Origin: Jaapia argillacea MUCL 33604
Taxonomy: Eukaryota; Basidiomycota; Agaricomycetes; Jaapiales; Jaapiaceae
DNA length: 64,000 bases
Direction: 5' to 3'
Assembly (NCBI GenBank): GCA_000697665.1
Contig: KL197728.1
Span: forward strand, 238,272-302,271
This document shows positions 51,659 through 62,815 of the stretch, piece after piece. The position numbers were made by a program, and so were the translations under genes. The stretch's first letter is position 1. The number at the start of each line of letters is the position of its first letter. The notes under the pieces were generated by a model, which saw nothing but the letters and a program-made list of their open reading frames with translations, was not told the origin of the DNA and searched no databases.

Positions 51659-54600
51659 ATGATAGAGTCCGACTCGGACCCCGAATTCCAAGCTGGGGCA
51701 TTCGTGTATGAAACCAAGAAGCAGGCCAACAAGACTTCTGCGGGGAAGAGCCCTCGTCGGAGGGCGAAAAGGAGGAGTGATGTGTTAGATGATATCCAAC
51801 CTCACCGAACTCGTACGCAACGTGTGCCATCCGTCGTCTTCATCCGTTTATCTCCCTACAGGGAAGCTATTTAGAGTGCCCACATCGTCCCAAAATCCCC
51901 TCGCGGAATTATTCGGTACCAACAACTACCACTTTCTGAGACTGTGTCCACACTTAGTGCCCTCCATATAGATGTTGATCTTGGCCTACACTCTGCATCC
52001 GAAGAGGAAGTACTTGACGAAGGCAACGACATTGAGCTTGAACTTGACGAAGAACGACAGGAGAGTGATGACCATCGAAGTTTTGAACGACCGTCCCCTC
52101 ATACTAGGGCATTCACCCCAAGTTCTCACTCCTCGATGGGCTTGAAGAACAATCCTCCGGTTATACGACAAGATTCAGTCACTGGTACGTTAAATTTTCA
52201 TAGGTTGTCAGATTATCGGATATCTGTGTAATCCTGCCTGTGAAGAGTCGGACACTGAGGACGATGATGTTCTGGTGTTGCCGAAGCGTAAATCCTCCCC
52301 CTCCGCGCTTAACCCCTCTGCCCCGCCATCGAAGAGGTTAAAGCCTGCTGGTAAGTATACTTGACCCCTCCCATAAAATGTTGTCTATTTAACCTATGAC
52401 TGGTCGAAGATGATTCGTCCACCGAATCCGACTCCTCTAACTCCTCTAACTCCAACTCTGCGACCCACAATATCCCTCATATAAGACCTAGTAGGTGCCT
52501 TAGCTTATTGAAGATGTCGACTGTGAATAAACACAGGTCAATCCTTCCAGCAACAAACCCAGCATCTCAAGAACCTGATGATTCGGAAACGGAATCTGAG
52601 TCGGAATCTGAGGCTTTACCGAATCCCTCCCTCGACCCTCGTCCCAATTTCCCTCTCACCGCTGATCAAAAATTCCAAACGTCCATGATGCTTGATCGCG
52701 AGCAAGGTATCATGGTACCAGCAAGTATAAACACATACCTTCGCGAGTATCAACGAGAGGGTGTCAAATTCTTTTGGTCACAATACAAGAAGGGTTGCGG
52801 AGGTTTACTCGGGGATGACATGGGTTTGGTGAGTTCAATTAGTTCGACTCATTCATTATTGATTTTCGTTACCTTCGAGCATTTTAGGGTGGGTACATCC
52901 ATCTACGCTTATTTCACGTATAGTTTATCTTGCAAAATTTTCAGGTAAAACGATCCAAGTCATCTCCTTTCTCTCGGCCATCATGAAGAAACATGGAGAT
53001 ATTCGCGATCTTAATCGTCGTCGGGAGCATGTCTCCAAGCTTCAAGACCTCCCCTCATGGAAGAAAAGCAGGCAGCTTCCTGCTCCCAATGCTACATGGC
53101 CTACATGCTTGATCATAGGCCCAAGTTCGGTGGTGCATAACTGGGAAAGAGAATTTCAGACGGTTCGTTTGATTTAGTGATAATCGGGAGCGTTGACCAA
53201 GATTGTCATAGTGGGGATACTTTGAGGTCGGTATTTACACGGGCACGCCGAGTGAGAGGGAAGAGGTCCTTGACGATTTCAAGATGGGCCGCCTCGACGT
53301 CGGTATGTACCCATCAACGTTCTTGCTTCGATCAAGCCTCACCCATAAGCGCACTTTCAGTGCTCACATCCTTTGACGTCGCCCGTCGAGACATCGCCCT
53401 TCTCGACGACCTGGCCTGGTCGTTGATTATAGTCGACGAAGTCCACCGTGTCAAGAACCCTCGCGCCAAAATAACTGAAGCATATAATCAATTCTTGCCG
53501 GAGGCCATTCGGTTTGGGCTGACCGGGACAGCTATCCAAAACGCGTATACCGAGCTTTGGACCATTTTGAATTGGTGTGTCCCGGGAAGGATTGGGACAA
53601 TGAATCAGTGGAAAGGTTATATTGCAAATCCTTTGGTCATTGGGCAGAGTGCGGGAGCTACACAAGAGGAGAGGGCGAAAGCTGCTGTGCGTTCCTTCAC
53701 TCTCCTTATTTTTGTTGGAAAAACAAAATGTCCCTCCTTTTCAAGGTGGTGGCTGCGACTCTCAAGGAGAAGTTGTTACCGAAGTACTTCAAAAGAAGGT
53801 GGGTTTCGTCACTGTTGGCCCACGACGTTTACAATGAACTCCTCCCGCAGAACCAAAGACTTGATCAAACATCAGGTGCGTTTGACCCAATCTGCCGCCA
53901 TTTTACAACGTTAATGTCCCCATCCAGTTACCCAAGAAAACTGATGAGGTCATATTCTGTCCGTTGACTCCAAAGCAAGTTGAAGTCTACAAGAGAATAC
54001 TTGGTTTAGATGAAGTTCAGCGGTTAACTCGCAAGGACGAAATCTGCGATTGTGGTTCCCAAAAGCAGTCAGTACTGTCCATTCTTCTTGTCGCATGATT
54101 TGACCACACCGCGATCAGGAGGAAGTCTTGTTGTCACCCCTATGGGAAGGGTGACCTCTTCAAATATATGACCACTCTGATTAAGGTCTCCAACCATCTT
54201 GCCCTAATTCTGCCATGTAAGCTTGAAGATGATATCCACCTATTTGAGACCTCACAGTCTACCCTCCGCAGCCCCGAAGGACTCTCCAGAACAGGTGAGC
54301 TACCGCACATCGAGGAATTTCGGCATACTCACTTTCAAATAAGACGGCGCGAAACCGGGAATTGTCTGCGATGGCATTTCCGGATGGTAACGCTCCCAAG
54401 TATGGCCCAGCTATCCTACAGCCTCAATTCTGTGGTAAATGGGTGGTATGTCAATTCTGATTCATGAATCTAGCGCTCGTTACCAGATAATTCATAGGTT
54501 TTGGAGGGCCTCTTGAGCGAGTGGTCCAGGGATCGCACAAACAAAGTCCTTATTTTCACGAAGACAACAAAGCTGCTGGATATGTTAGACTTTCATCTTT

Positions 54601-56239
54601 CGTCTCAGAGTAGGATCCCCCCTCTTTCTTGTCTCATAGCCGTCGTTCACGTCGAAAGCGTAGGTCATGGCTTCGTCAGACTGGATGGTTCTACGAAGCA
54701 GAGTGACAGTATGTTACTGTGCTCCTCGTGCTGGGACGCCTGGATAGCTCTATATGTCTTTCTAGGAATGCCGATGATTGACAAGTTCAATCAGGATCCG
54801 ACCATTTTCGTATTCCTGATCTCTACTCTGGCTGGCGGGACTGGCCTTAACCTTACTGGAGCCAACAAGGTGGTTGTCTTCGGTACGTTCATCTCCCCTG
54901 CGTCGTCGCCGCAGGTTCATTCATTGTCATGACTGCAGACCCAAACTGGAGTGAGTGAATTGCCTTGCTGTCTAATATCGCACCCTCAGAATACGATATT
55001 TGATAGATCCTGCGCATGATTTGCAAGCCATGGATCGCGCATATCGCTTTGGCCAAACTCGTGACGTCGCGGTCTATCGGCTGCTAGGTGCAGGGTCAAT
55101 TGAAGAGCTAATTTATGCCCGCCAAGTCTACAAGCAACAACAGATGAAGATCGGGTACGAAGCCAGCGTTCAAACAAGGTAAAACATCTTGCCCAACTGT
55201 AACGCACACGATGACGTTTGGCCAGATATTTCAAGGGCGTTCAGAATGATAAGAGCCGACAGGGAGAGCTCTTCGGTATTCAGAACATCTTCAAGCTTCA
55301 CGAAAATACGCTGGCAACAAAGATGGCCGTAAGGTCGTAGATTCTCGAACTGAATCGCAGGCGTTGATATTACGTTGTAGATCGAGCGTGCAAACTTGGA
55401 AGACCTTGACTGGGCATTGGCGCACATGGACGCTAAGACGAAGCGCGTTGGCAAATGCGATGAGGCATCCGCCTTTGAGGCTGTTGCAAAGTCGAGCCAT
55501 GAAGATGTTGGTACATTCATAGGCCATGAGGGTATTTGCTAATGTTAATATAGGGCGATTTACGAGGACTTGGAGCCCTCCTTTTCGATGAAGGTCAGTC
55601 CTGTGACTTTGTGCCTACAGTTGCTGATATCACGAATCTACCTTGGTTATAGAAGTACCCGCAGTAGTAATCGAACCCAAGACTGATGACGAGATACAGA
55701 AGACCTTGAACAGCTACGGCGTGAAATATAGTCATAGAAACGATGATATCTTGGCACCAAATAGGATTGAGGAAGAGAGGGCACGAGCGGATTTGCAGGC
55801 ACGTTAACCCACGTTTACTATCTATAAACCTAACCTTTCTTTTGATAGGAGCGAAAACGCCTCGCGAAGATGGGTCGCAAAGATGGCAACCCTCCCAGTC
55901 GCTCCAAAACTCCCGAGGCACCGTGGCCACCCAAGCGGAAGCATCACCAGGCACCTCCAAGTCCCAAAACGAAGTGAGGATATCATCTCTCGCCTTTAAC
56001 TACCACTCACGAAATGGTGCTTCTCTCAGATTGAAGTCTCGCCAAAAGGCCCTAATCGCGCTGGGAATGATTAAAAATCCCTCCCACCTCTCCACTTTTG
56101 CGCAAGATTTGTGAGTTTTCGAAAACCTGGGGTCAACCAGGGTTCTGAATTCTTCCAAAGTGCAAGGAAGTCTCGTGAAGAGCAAAATGATATTCTAGCC
56201 AAGCTCGATGCACACGCGAAGAAGTCTCGAGGGGTTTGA
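51659..56239 (+). CDS. ERCC6L2-like SNF2 helicase
   Basis: SNF2-family ATPase of the Rad54/ERCC6 group, closest in motifs to ERCC6L2, which acts in DNA repair on chromatin. The start ATG at 51659 opens an acidic, Ser-rich N-terminus. Motifs in order: I, DDMGLGKT (split near 52828-52945); [28 protein letters not shown]; a Cys pair insert, [19 protein letters not shown] region, [40 protein letters not shown]; then [20 protein letters not shown] with VI. After this come [17 protein letters not shown], a [18 protein letters not shown] segment like the ERCC6L2 tail, and [21 protein letters not shown] in place of DEAH fits ERCC6L2. Two joins are odd: a one-nucleotide exon at 52888 and a 12-nt exon at 54939-54950. 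All motifs are intact, so the gene looks functional. Confidence 0.87.
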
Positions 56240-56569
56240 ATATTATATTCCAACGATGGGCTGAAGCTACTCTTGAACACTGATCACGTATCCGACCCCA
56301 TTCATGGATTCTACATATTTCCCCCCTATTTATGCTTAATTATGACTCCCTGATTCTCTTGGATGATATGCTTGCACCCTCGACTCGCTCCTACGCCTAA
56401 ATAGCTCAGTGATGATCGTAGCCTACCCTGGACTCAGAAGCCATTCGTGGACTTCGTCAACAAACGCAGCATCATGGCGGGGACTGAATCACTTATCAAT
56501 CCCTGATCCTGCACTGCAGCGCCTCTGTCCTTGTCAACGATCGATATCTCCTACTTTGTCCACCTTTCT
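56240..56569. other. Short intergenic region
   Basis: Between helicase stop and otubain start. Nothing recognisable. Confidence 0.4.
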
Positions 56570-57925
56570 ATGCAACCGACTATGGATAGACGAGAGCGTG
56601 AAGGACTGCCACAAGCCCGTCAGTGTTCTCCACGAGTCTCATTTCCGCCGTCCTACCCTCCTCGATCTTTGTTTAACTCAAGTGGCGAATAGCTAGACTT
56701 GTCAGCGGAGATCTCCCTCCTGAAGAGCCCATCCCTTCATACACCGGTCCTAGCTTCGTAACAGATGATCCAGGTTTGTGACGCAGGGAGATCCCCCAGA
56801 CAACAGGCTGAGTATCTCCGATCGTGACAGAGCTGTCCAGGTTGACTCCCGCTGAGCTCTATGAACTCAACCAGGTACGAAAGGCAACCCTTGCTATCTT
56901 CCCGTCACCGCTAAAATCCTTGTAGGGAATGCTCAACGATGCCGTCCCTGATCGTCCCTTAATCGACCAACTCAAACACATCGCGGTGCTGCGTTCCGAA
57001 TACGAGCACGGTACTCCTGCTTTTCTTCAACAAATCGACTACTTGCGGTCACAAGGATACAACGGTATCAGGCGGACGAGAGGAGATGGAGATTGTTTCT
57101 ACCGATGTCTGTGCCACTCCTTCTATCATCGCCGTTTCGACTGATCTCGAGGGGAAAGCTCTGGCTTTCGCATTTGTCGAACGCCTGATGAACAGTGAGG
57201 AGGAGGAGTTGGAGTTCAGTGTCATGAGCGCCATATCAACACTGGAGTCTGTCTTGCCCATGCTAGAGGCAGCTGGTTTTCAGAAGCTTGTTTATGAAGA
57301 CTTTTACGAGACCTTTGTCTCGATCATCAAGCAGATCGTAGAGCCTGATCGACTCGACCACTCAAATTTGACCCCCGCGCTATTGCTCGAGGCGTTTCAG
57401 AGTCCCGAAGGTGCGCCTAATCCTTCTGTGTCTTTTCTAGCGCTAAATTCAGTCCTTCAGTCTCCAACTCAGTGGTGGTTTTTCTCCGGTTGCTCACATC
57501 CGCACAAATCCGCACCGATCCGGACTCTTATGCTGATTTTCTGTTCAATCCGGAATTGGGTGAGCCAATGGCGCCCCGGGAATTTTGCGAGAGTTTCGTC
57601 GAAGCTGTGGGCAAAGAAGCTGGTGCGAGTGTTGTGCACTATATTCAATAATATACTGACGGCAAGCAGACCACGTACAAATGACCGCCTTATCCCGTGC
57701 CTTGAACGTAAACTTCAGTGTTGCGTACTTGGACGGCAGGTCAAAAGATGGCACCGTCGACTTTGTTCAGTTTGACTCCGGTAATGATTATGGCTCAGAA
57801 CCCATGGTTCTGCTGTACAGGTATGTTGCTGGGGATTTTTGGTCGTTGATGGAATTATTGAACATCCCCCTAGACCGGGACATTATGATATCCTGGAGAG
57901 AAGAAGTCAAGAACCTTTGGAATGA
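56570..57925 (+). CDS. Otubain-type ubiquitin thioesterase (peptidase C65)
   Basis: OTU-family deubiquitinase related to OTUB1, which cleaves Lys48-linked ubiquitin chains. Eight exons, 56570-56618, 56693-56773, 56831-56874, 56926-57106, 57159-57410, 57461-57622, 57670-57820 and 57874-57925, give 323 residues. Catalytic motif GDGDCFYRS holds the Asp and Cys, with the Cys exon ending just after it. The family segments RLTPAELYELNQGMLND, EDFYETFVSIIKQ, SVVVFLRLLTSAQIR and DHVQMTALSRALNVNF follow. The catalytic His is in YRPGHYDIL, which closes the protein. The start exon (MQPTMDRREREGLPQA) is the only upstream ATG that joins in frame. Confidence 0.93.
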
Positions 57926-58017
57926 AATTTTGGCAGGACTACATGTATGCTTGCGAGATGTAGGATAAATCTAAAGAATTACTTGCGAGAGTCCACATGA
58001 GCGAGTGTGCCTACAAG

Positions 58018-58712
58018 TCAGTCAACCCTCCTCCGTCTTGGGGGACGCGGGGTTGAGCTCACATCCACCAACGTATGCCAAAGGTCCAACACCTCTTGTT
58101 CAACGTCAACGTCATCCAACGAGGATCGCTTGAATCCTGCGTAGCAGTAGAAGTATGACACCCAAGCGAGAAGTGTCCCGCGCAAACGATCGTCATACCT
58201 GACCGCCGTACGAAGGAAGGTGATCAATAGGAGGTGACTCGACGGACAGTACATATTGTCAGCTAGGTGTGTGAAGTCGGGGAGGTCGAGGGTTGGGTTG
58301 GGACCGAGACCAACAAAAGAAGTTGGGAGGATGAGGAGTTCCCGTTCGCGGACCTTCCCAGGAAGCGACTTGGGATAGAAGAATCGGCGGGATGCAGCGT
58401 CGACAGGCTCCCACCCAGGCGTTGGGACGCCATGGGACATGGGTAAAGGACCAGTCGAGATGGTCCAGCCAAGATCCTTCAACGCAGTGGCGGCATCGTC
58501 TAGCTTGTCATCAGCAACGAGGATATCGTCTCGCTATGAGGCACATGAGTTCAGCGTGCCCCAGCCTGAGAGTCATCGGAGACAGGACTTACCAAGATGG
58601 AGGTTGGTATACTGTATTGCCTCATCGCGTACTCACCCCAGATGATGAGGGGCACCTGAACGTCCTGAAGGACCTTGCTAACAATCTCGATGTCTCTCGC
58701 AATCAGAGTCAT
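58018..58712 (-). CDS. Hypothetical protein with nucleotidyltransferase-like N-terminus
   Basis: Two exons, 58593-58712 and 58018-58533, give 211 residues. The first half reads VPLIIWGEYAMRQYSIPTSI then DDILVADDKLDDAATALKDL. The G-x-x-A and the acidic pair followed by a strand and helix resemble minimal nucleotidyltransferase folds (MNT/AbiEii-like), but the usual Gly-Gly is replaced and the acidic spacing is altered, so catalytic activity is doubtful. The second half (RFFYPKSLPGKVRERELLIL, PDFTHLADNMYCPSSHLLLI) is typical of fungal conserved unknowns. The gene ends tail to tail with the otubain, 93 bp away. Confidence 0.72.
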
Positions 58713-58987
58713 GACTGAACGAAACCTCGTAAGGACGCCAGTGTAAACTTGGTTTTTATGAGGCGTCGGCCATTCACAAACCCACCACCGGGGCTCCTAT
58801 ATGCCCCTATGTAGATGCCCGATCACGATCCCGGGACGGACAAATTTAGGTCGTATGTAGAATGGCGGAAGTCAAGTCCGTGGATGGATTTCAGAAGTGC
58901 GCGTCCTACAGTAAGTAAGCCAGGCGGGGACCTAGGCGCCCTCAAACCTACTTAGCGCAGACTGAGCCTCACCCTTCGCATCACTGT

Positions 58988-60571
58988 ATGCACTTTGGCA
59001 ATCGCCATCGCTTACTGCCTTCCGCAACCTTCCTGCGAGCCATGTCCCCTCCATCGTACGAAAATTGGACTCGCGAGCAACTCATCGCCAGGATCAATGA
59101 AATCGAGCGTCTACCCGCAAGTCATACGGTCAAGTCCTCCAGCGACCTCATCTCATCTCATCCCGACAAGAAGGGACAGAAACCCTTCGTCTTCTCCTCT
59201 CATCCCCGTCGAAAAATTGCCCTCAAATTCTGCTACTCTGGTTGGGAATACAATGGACTGGCATTCCAGAACATACCAACCCCTCTGCCAACGGTGGAAA
59301 GTGTGCTCTTTGATGCCTTGGCGTTTACAAGGCTTATCGATCCTAGCAAAGGATTTGATGGGTGTGGGTGGGAGAAGTGTGGGAGGACGGATCGGGGGGT
59401 TAGTGCTGCTGGGCAAGTTATATCGCTTTGGGTGAGGAGTGCATTGGGGCAGAATGGGGTTGGAGAGGAACGGCGGAACGGATCGGAGGTGAAGTTGGAG
59501 GAGGATGGTTCAGGATCAGAAGCCGTCCCGGATTTGTCCAGTCATGATGCCCTTGTGGATTGCTTAGAGGGGGAGGACATCTTGTCTTCGACACCGCTCC
59601 TCCCAGAAATTACCGAGCTGCAGTATGTCTCCAAGCTCAATAACGTCCTCCCTCCGACTATCCGGATTCTTGCATGGTCACCAGTAGCCGACGACTTCTC
59701 AGCACGTTTCGACTGTCAACATCGCCACTACAAATATTTCTTCACTTCTCATGGGTTGGACGTATCCCGTATGCAGGAGGCGGCCCAAAGGCTCGTCGGC
59801 GAGCATGATTTTCGAAATCTTTGCAAACTCGATGCCTCCAAACAGATCACTCAATTCAGACGGAATATCTTAAGGGCTGATGTTAACCCTGTCGAGGACA
59901 GTCAGCCGGAAGGATCGCCCGATAAGATGTTTGTGCTGGATCTGATAGGTTCTGCCTTCCTGTACCATCAGGTGCGACATATTATGGCCATCCTATTCCT
60001 CGTTGGCACCGGATTGGAACAACCGTCAGTTGTTTCTGCACTGCTGAATGCCGATCCTGATCACAGGGAAATCCCTCGCGAGGGAGAACAGCCTATCGAA
60101 TTGGTGGATAGAAAGCCCTTGTATGAAATGGCCGACTCGCTACCACTTGTTCTTTGGGATTGCGCCTACGACGATTCCCGAATCCAATGGAGAACCGACG
60201 GGGAAGCGACCAGCAGGCGCCAGGGACCTGAGGCCAACCTCTACAACCAGCTTCACTCCATTGCTTCTCGTTCACATATCCATACTGTGTTGGATCGTCA
60301 CTTCCTTGCTGCAGCAGCTCGGTATCACCCAGCACCTGCGATGCATTTCCCCCTGTCCCCGAATACCACCAGTGTCACCAAGCCAGGTATGCTCAGCGTA
60401 CCACTAGGAGGCGGGAGTTATCGGAGAACCGGGAAGTATGTTCCATTGCTTCAGCGGAAGCGATTGGACAGCGTGGAGGTGGTGAACGAGCGGTACCGCG
60501 TTGGGAAGGGCGATAGGAGAGCGGCTCGGAAAGCCAGTGCTGCTGTAGATGAAAGGGATGGCGATGAGTGA
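58988..60571 (+). CDS. PUS3: tRNA pseudouridine(38/39) synthase PUS3/DEG1
   Basis: TruA-family enzyme that isomerises uridines 38 and 39 in tRNA anticodon loops. A single exon of 527 residues, unlike its intron-rich neighbours. The opening KIALKFCYSGWEYNGLAFQ, the catalytic EKCGRTDRGVSAAGQVISL (catalytic Asp in GRTDRG), and DFSARFDCQHRHYKYFF are diagnostic. HDFRNLCKLD and FLYHQVRHIMAILFLVGTG follow, all in TruA order. A second ATG in frame at 59042 (MSPPSYENW) could also be the start; the longer form adds 18 residues, basic and hydrophobic, and may be a targeting extension. Confidence 0.95.
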   Translation: MHFGNRHRLLPSATFLRAMSPPSYENWTREQLIARINEIERLPASHTVKSSSDLISSHPDKKGQKPFVFSSHPRRKIALKFCYSGWEYNGLAFQNIPTPLPTVESVLFDALAFTRLIDPSKGFDGCGWEKCGRTDRGVSAAGQVISLWVRSALGQNGVGEERRNGSEVKLEEDGSGSEAVPDLSSHDALVDCLEGEDILSSTPLLPEITELQYVSKLNNVLPPTIRILAWSPVADDFSARFDCQHRHYKYFFTSHGLDVSRMQEAAQRLVGEHDFRNLCKLDASKQITQFRRNILRADVNPVEDSQPEGSPDKMFVLDLIGSAFLYHQVRHIMAILFLVGTGLEQPSVVSALLNADPDHREIPREGEQPIELVDRKPLYEMADSLPLVLWDCAYDDSRIQWRTDGEATSRRQGPEANLYNQLHSIASRSHIHTVLDRHFLAAAARYHPAPAMHFPLSPNTTSVTKPGMLSVPLGGGSYRRTGKYVPLLQRKRLDSVEVVNERYRVGKGDRRAARKASAAVDERDGDE

Positions 60572-61265
60572 GATAACCTGTACGTCGCTTCTGCTTTTCT
60601 GTGGACTGTTCATCCTTACGTTCCACAGAGATACCAGGGTCAGCGCAGAAGCCGTATCATTGGCAGTATTGATTGGTGCTCAGGTCAATTCCTTCACAAT
60701 TTACGCAGTGAAGCTGGACTACCGCCGTTGTATTCCCGCCTCCCGTATGGTCTGGAGGATGTTCTCCTCCAGGTCCTGAGATGTAGTACTTAGTTACTGA
60801 GTGCATTATCTCACTGAGTTTCGGTTCACCGGAGCGAGCCGGTGTCGAACCGGCGAGTTTGGACCGAAAAGGCAACCGGCTTACATCATGCCGGTGATTG
60901 CATTGCTGGCGGGGCAAGCGCTGTCCAGCTCACTACAAGGCTCTCACCCACAAGAGACAGCTCAGTGCAGGCGTAGGCTCCCCTTATATCTAGCCCCCCT
61001 TATTTCGAAATATTCGGGTCTCCCCACCTTCCTCCCTTCCTCAACTCATTTCAAGGTACGTTTAACGAGTTCATTGGCTCTATCTGATCGTTTGTCGTTA
61101 TCGATGGGGTGTCGTCGTCGCTGTCGCTGTCGATATAGGCGTATTTCGCATATAGGTGACACGCTCCAACACGAGTTTTGGTTCGCGCGTGTCCGACGCG
61201 ATCTTTACGCGTCAACTGGTTCAAAACGGTCTAGAATACGTTGCTTATGATGTTTTATCGTTTAG
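60572..61265. other. Intergenic region, PUS3 to NHP6
   Basis: Contains the tRNA-like element noted separately and the long leader of the HMG-box gene. CGTCGTCGCTGTCGCTGTCG-type short repeats lie at about 61110-61130. Confidence 0.45.
60828..60945 (-). other. tRNA-like element with A and B boxes (uncertain)
   Basis: On the minus strand TAGTGAGCTGG (60925-60935) is one base off an internal A box and forms a D-arm with a GG in its loop. GGTTCGACACC (60841-60851) fits a B box, inside a five-pair T stem (GCCGG/CCGGC). A third hairpin with arms ACCGGC/GCCGGT lies between. I could not fold a standard seven-base anticodon loop or a perfect acceptor stem, so this may be a decayed tRNA, an intron-bearing tRNA or chance. 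Confidence 0.3.
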
Positions 61266-61887
61266 ATGCCCAAAGAAACTACCAAATCAACAAAATCTAA
61301 GGTTAGTGTGCTCATTTTTGCTCCGAGGCTCATATGTTGCCTCTGTATACTTCGGATGCTCATTGTATGTGCTCTTGGAGAAGAAGGCCGCCGACAAAGC
61401 CGAAAAGGCTCCCCGTGCAAAGGCAAAGAAGGATCCTAATGCGCCCAAGCGTGCCCTGTCCGCATACATGTTCTTCAGTTCAGATTGGCGGGAAAGAATC
61501 AAAGCTGAGAACCCCGACGCTGGTTTCGGTGAGTATTAGCCCTGTGTTGGTGGTGCATATATGTTGCTTTTGCTGACGACAATGTTATAGGCGAAGTTGG
61601 TAAACTGCTAGGAGCCAAATGGAAAGAGATGGACGACGAAGAGAAAAAAGTAAGTTACCTCGCCCCAGTCTAGTATATGCGCTGTTCTCCCACAACTGAC
61701 GCGCCACTTCACAGCCCTACGTCGAACAAGCTGCCAAAGATAAAGAGCGTGCAGAGGAAGAGAAGGCTGCTTACGAGGTAAGGCGTCCTGCTCAACTCCA
61801 CTGTATCACTTTCACTTATACGAAATTCTAAAGAACAAGAAAGACGCCGGCAGCGGTGGCAGTGGTGCCGAAGACGACGACGAATGA
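61266..61887 (+). CDS. NHP6: NHP6-type HMG-box protein
   Basis: Small non-sequence-specific DNA-bending chromatin protein that works with FACT and remodellers in the nucleus. Five exons, 61266-61301, 61381-61528, 61591-61649, 61715-61777 and 61834-61887, give 119 residues. After a basic, Lys/Ala-rich N-terminus comes the single HMG box: [39 protein letters not shown] and [20 protein letters not shown]. The acidic tail [10 protein letters not shown] closes it. The first coding exon is only 36 nt. Confidence 0.95.
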
Positions 61888-62815
61888 ACCAAACCGTCCC
61901 CCCGGTGTTCGCTATTGCTATCTTTGCTGTGTCTTCTCCTTGTCTGCCTGGTCTCCTGCCATCCGTCCTAGTGACGCCATCTAGACCCCTCGCCGCTTGC
62001 AACCCACTGTTAATATCTGTTAAATCACTTCTTAAATCGACCCTGCTGATACTGTATCCCATCCCTTGCACCGGACACTGTCCCTCTCTCTCTTATCTCT
62101 CGTCGTCTCGTTCTTCTCCTGCTTGCCTGTCGTAAAACCCTGTGCTACGCCCATTCGCTGTTGTTCTGGTGTCTTACAAGATATATATTAACGTGATGAC
62201 CTGTCGGCCGCTACCTATAGCTTCACTTTACAGCATGTGTAGTTGAATCTACCAACAAATTTTCGGTCTTGGCTCCACCTGCTGGCCCTGCTCTCTTCCT
62301 CACGACGGCACAGTGCCACACAAACCTGCATGTTTTGGTATCAGTAGCAGGGGGATAGAGGTGAAACCGCGATGCATCGCCATCATGGGCAAGCACCCCC
62401 TCTACTCTGTGGGTGTGGATGGCACACACATCGCCCTCGTAATAAGGATGAATTGCATTGATATCGCAAACACCCTTTGGCCTACACCGCCGTTTAGTAT
62501 TCAGGCCAAGAAGAAACTTTATTATATAGATCTAACTAAATGGATCGACGAACGACCGCCACACCAACGACTGATGGAGATGGTAAGTATCGGAGATGGT
62601 GGCGATTTGTGAACCGCCGGACTAAGTTCCTGGGCATGGTTCGACAAATTATTCATCAACGGGAGGGAGAAGGCGATGTATGTATGAGATGAGCGCTGTG
62701 GGTCCATGTGGGATGAAAGAGTGACAAGGTTGGTGTGACCGTAAGTCAACCAACTTGGTTCAGAACCTCAGGTTCACCGCATATTGTACCAGAATATACC
62801 TCAACTCTCTGCAAA
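61888..62815. other. Intergenic region, NHP6 to RPC6
   Basis: The 3' flank of NHP6 is pyrimidine-rich. No gene or repeat is supported in the remainder. Confidence 0.4.

Noticed and set aside
55700-55870. GC-AG intron near the helicase 3' end (donor GCACGT)
   Set aside because: A GT donor (GTTAAC) four bases later joins in frame to a longer exon that reads through to the conserved tail, so no unusual donor is needed.
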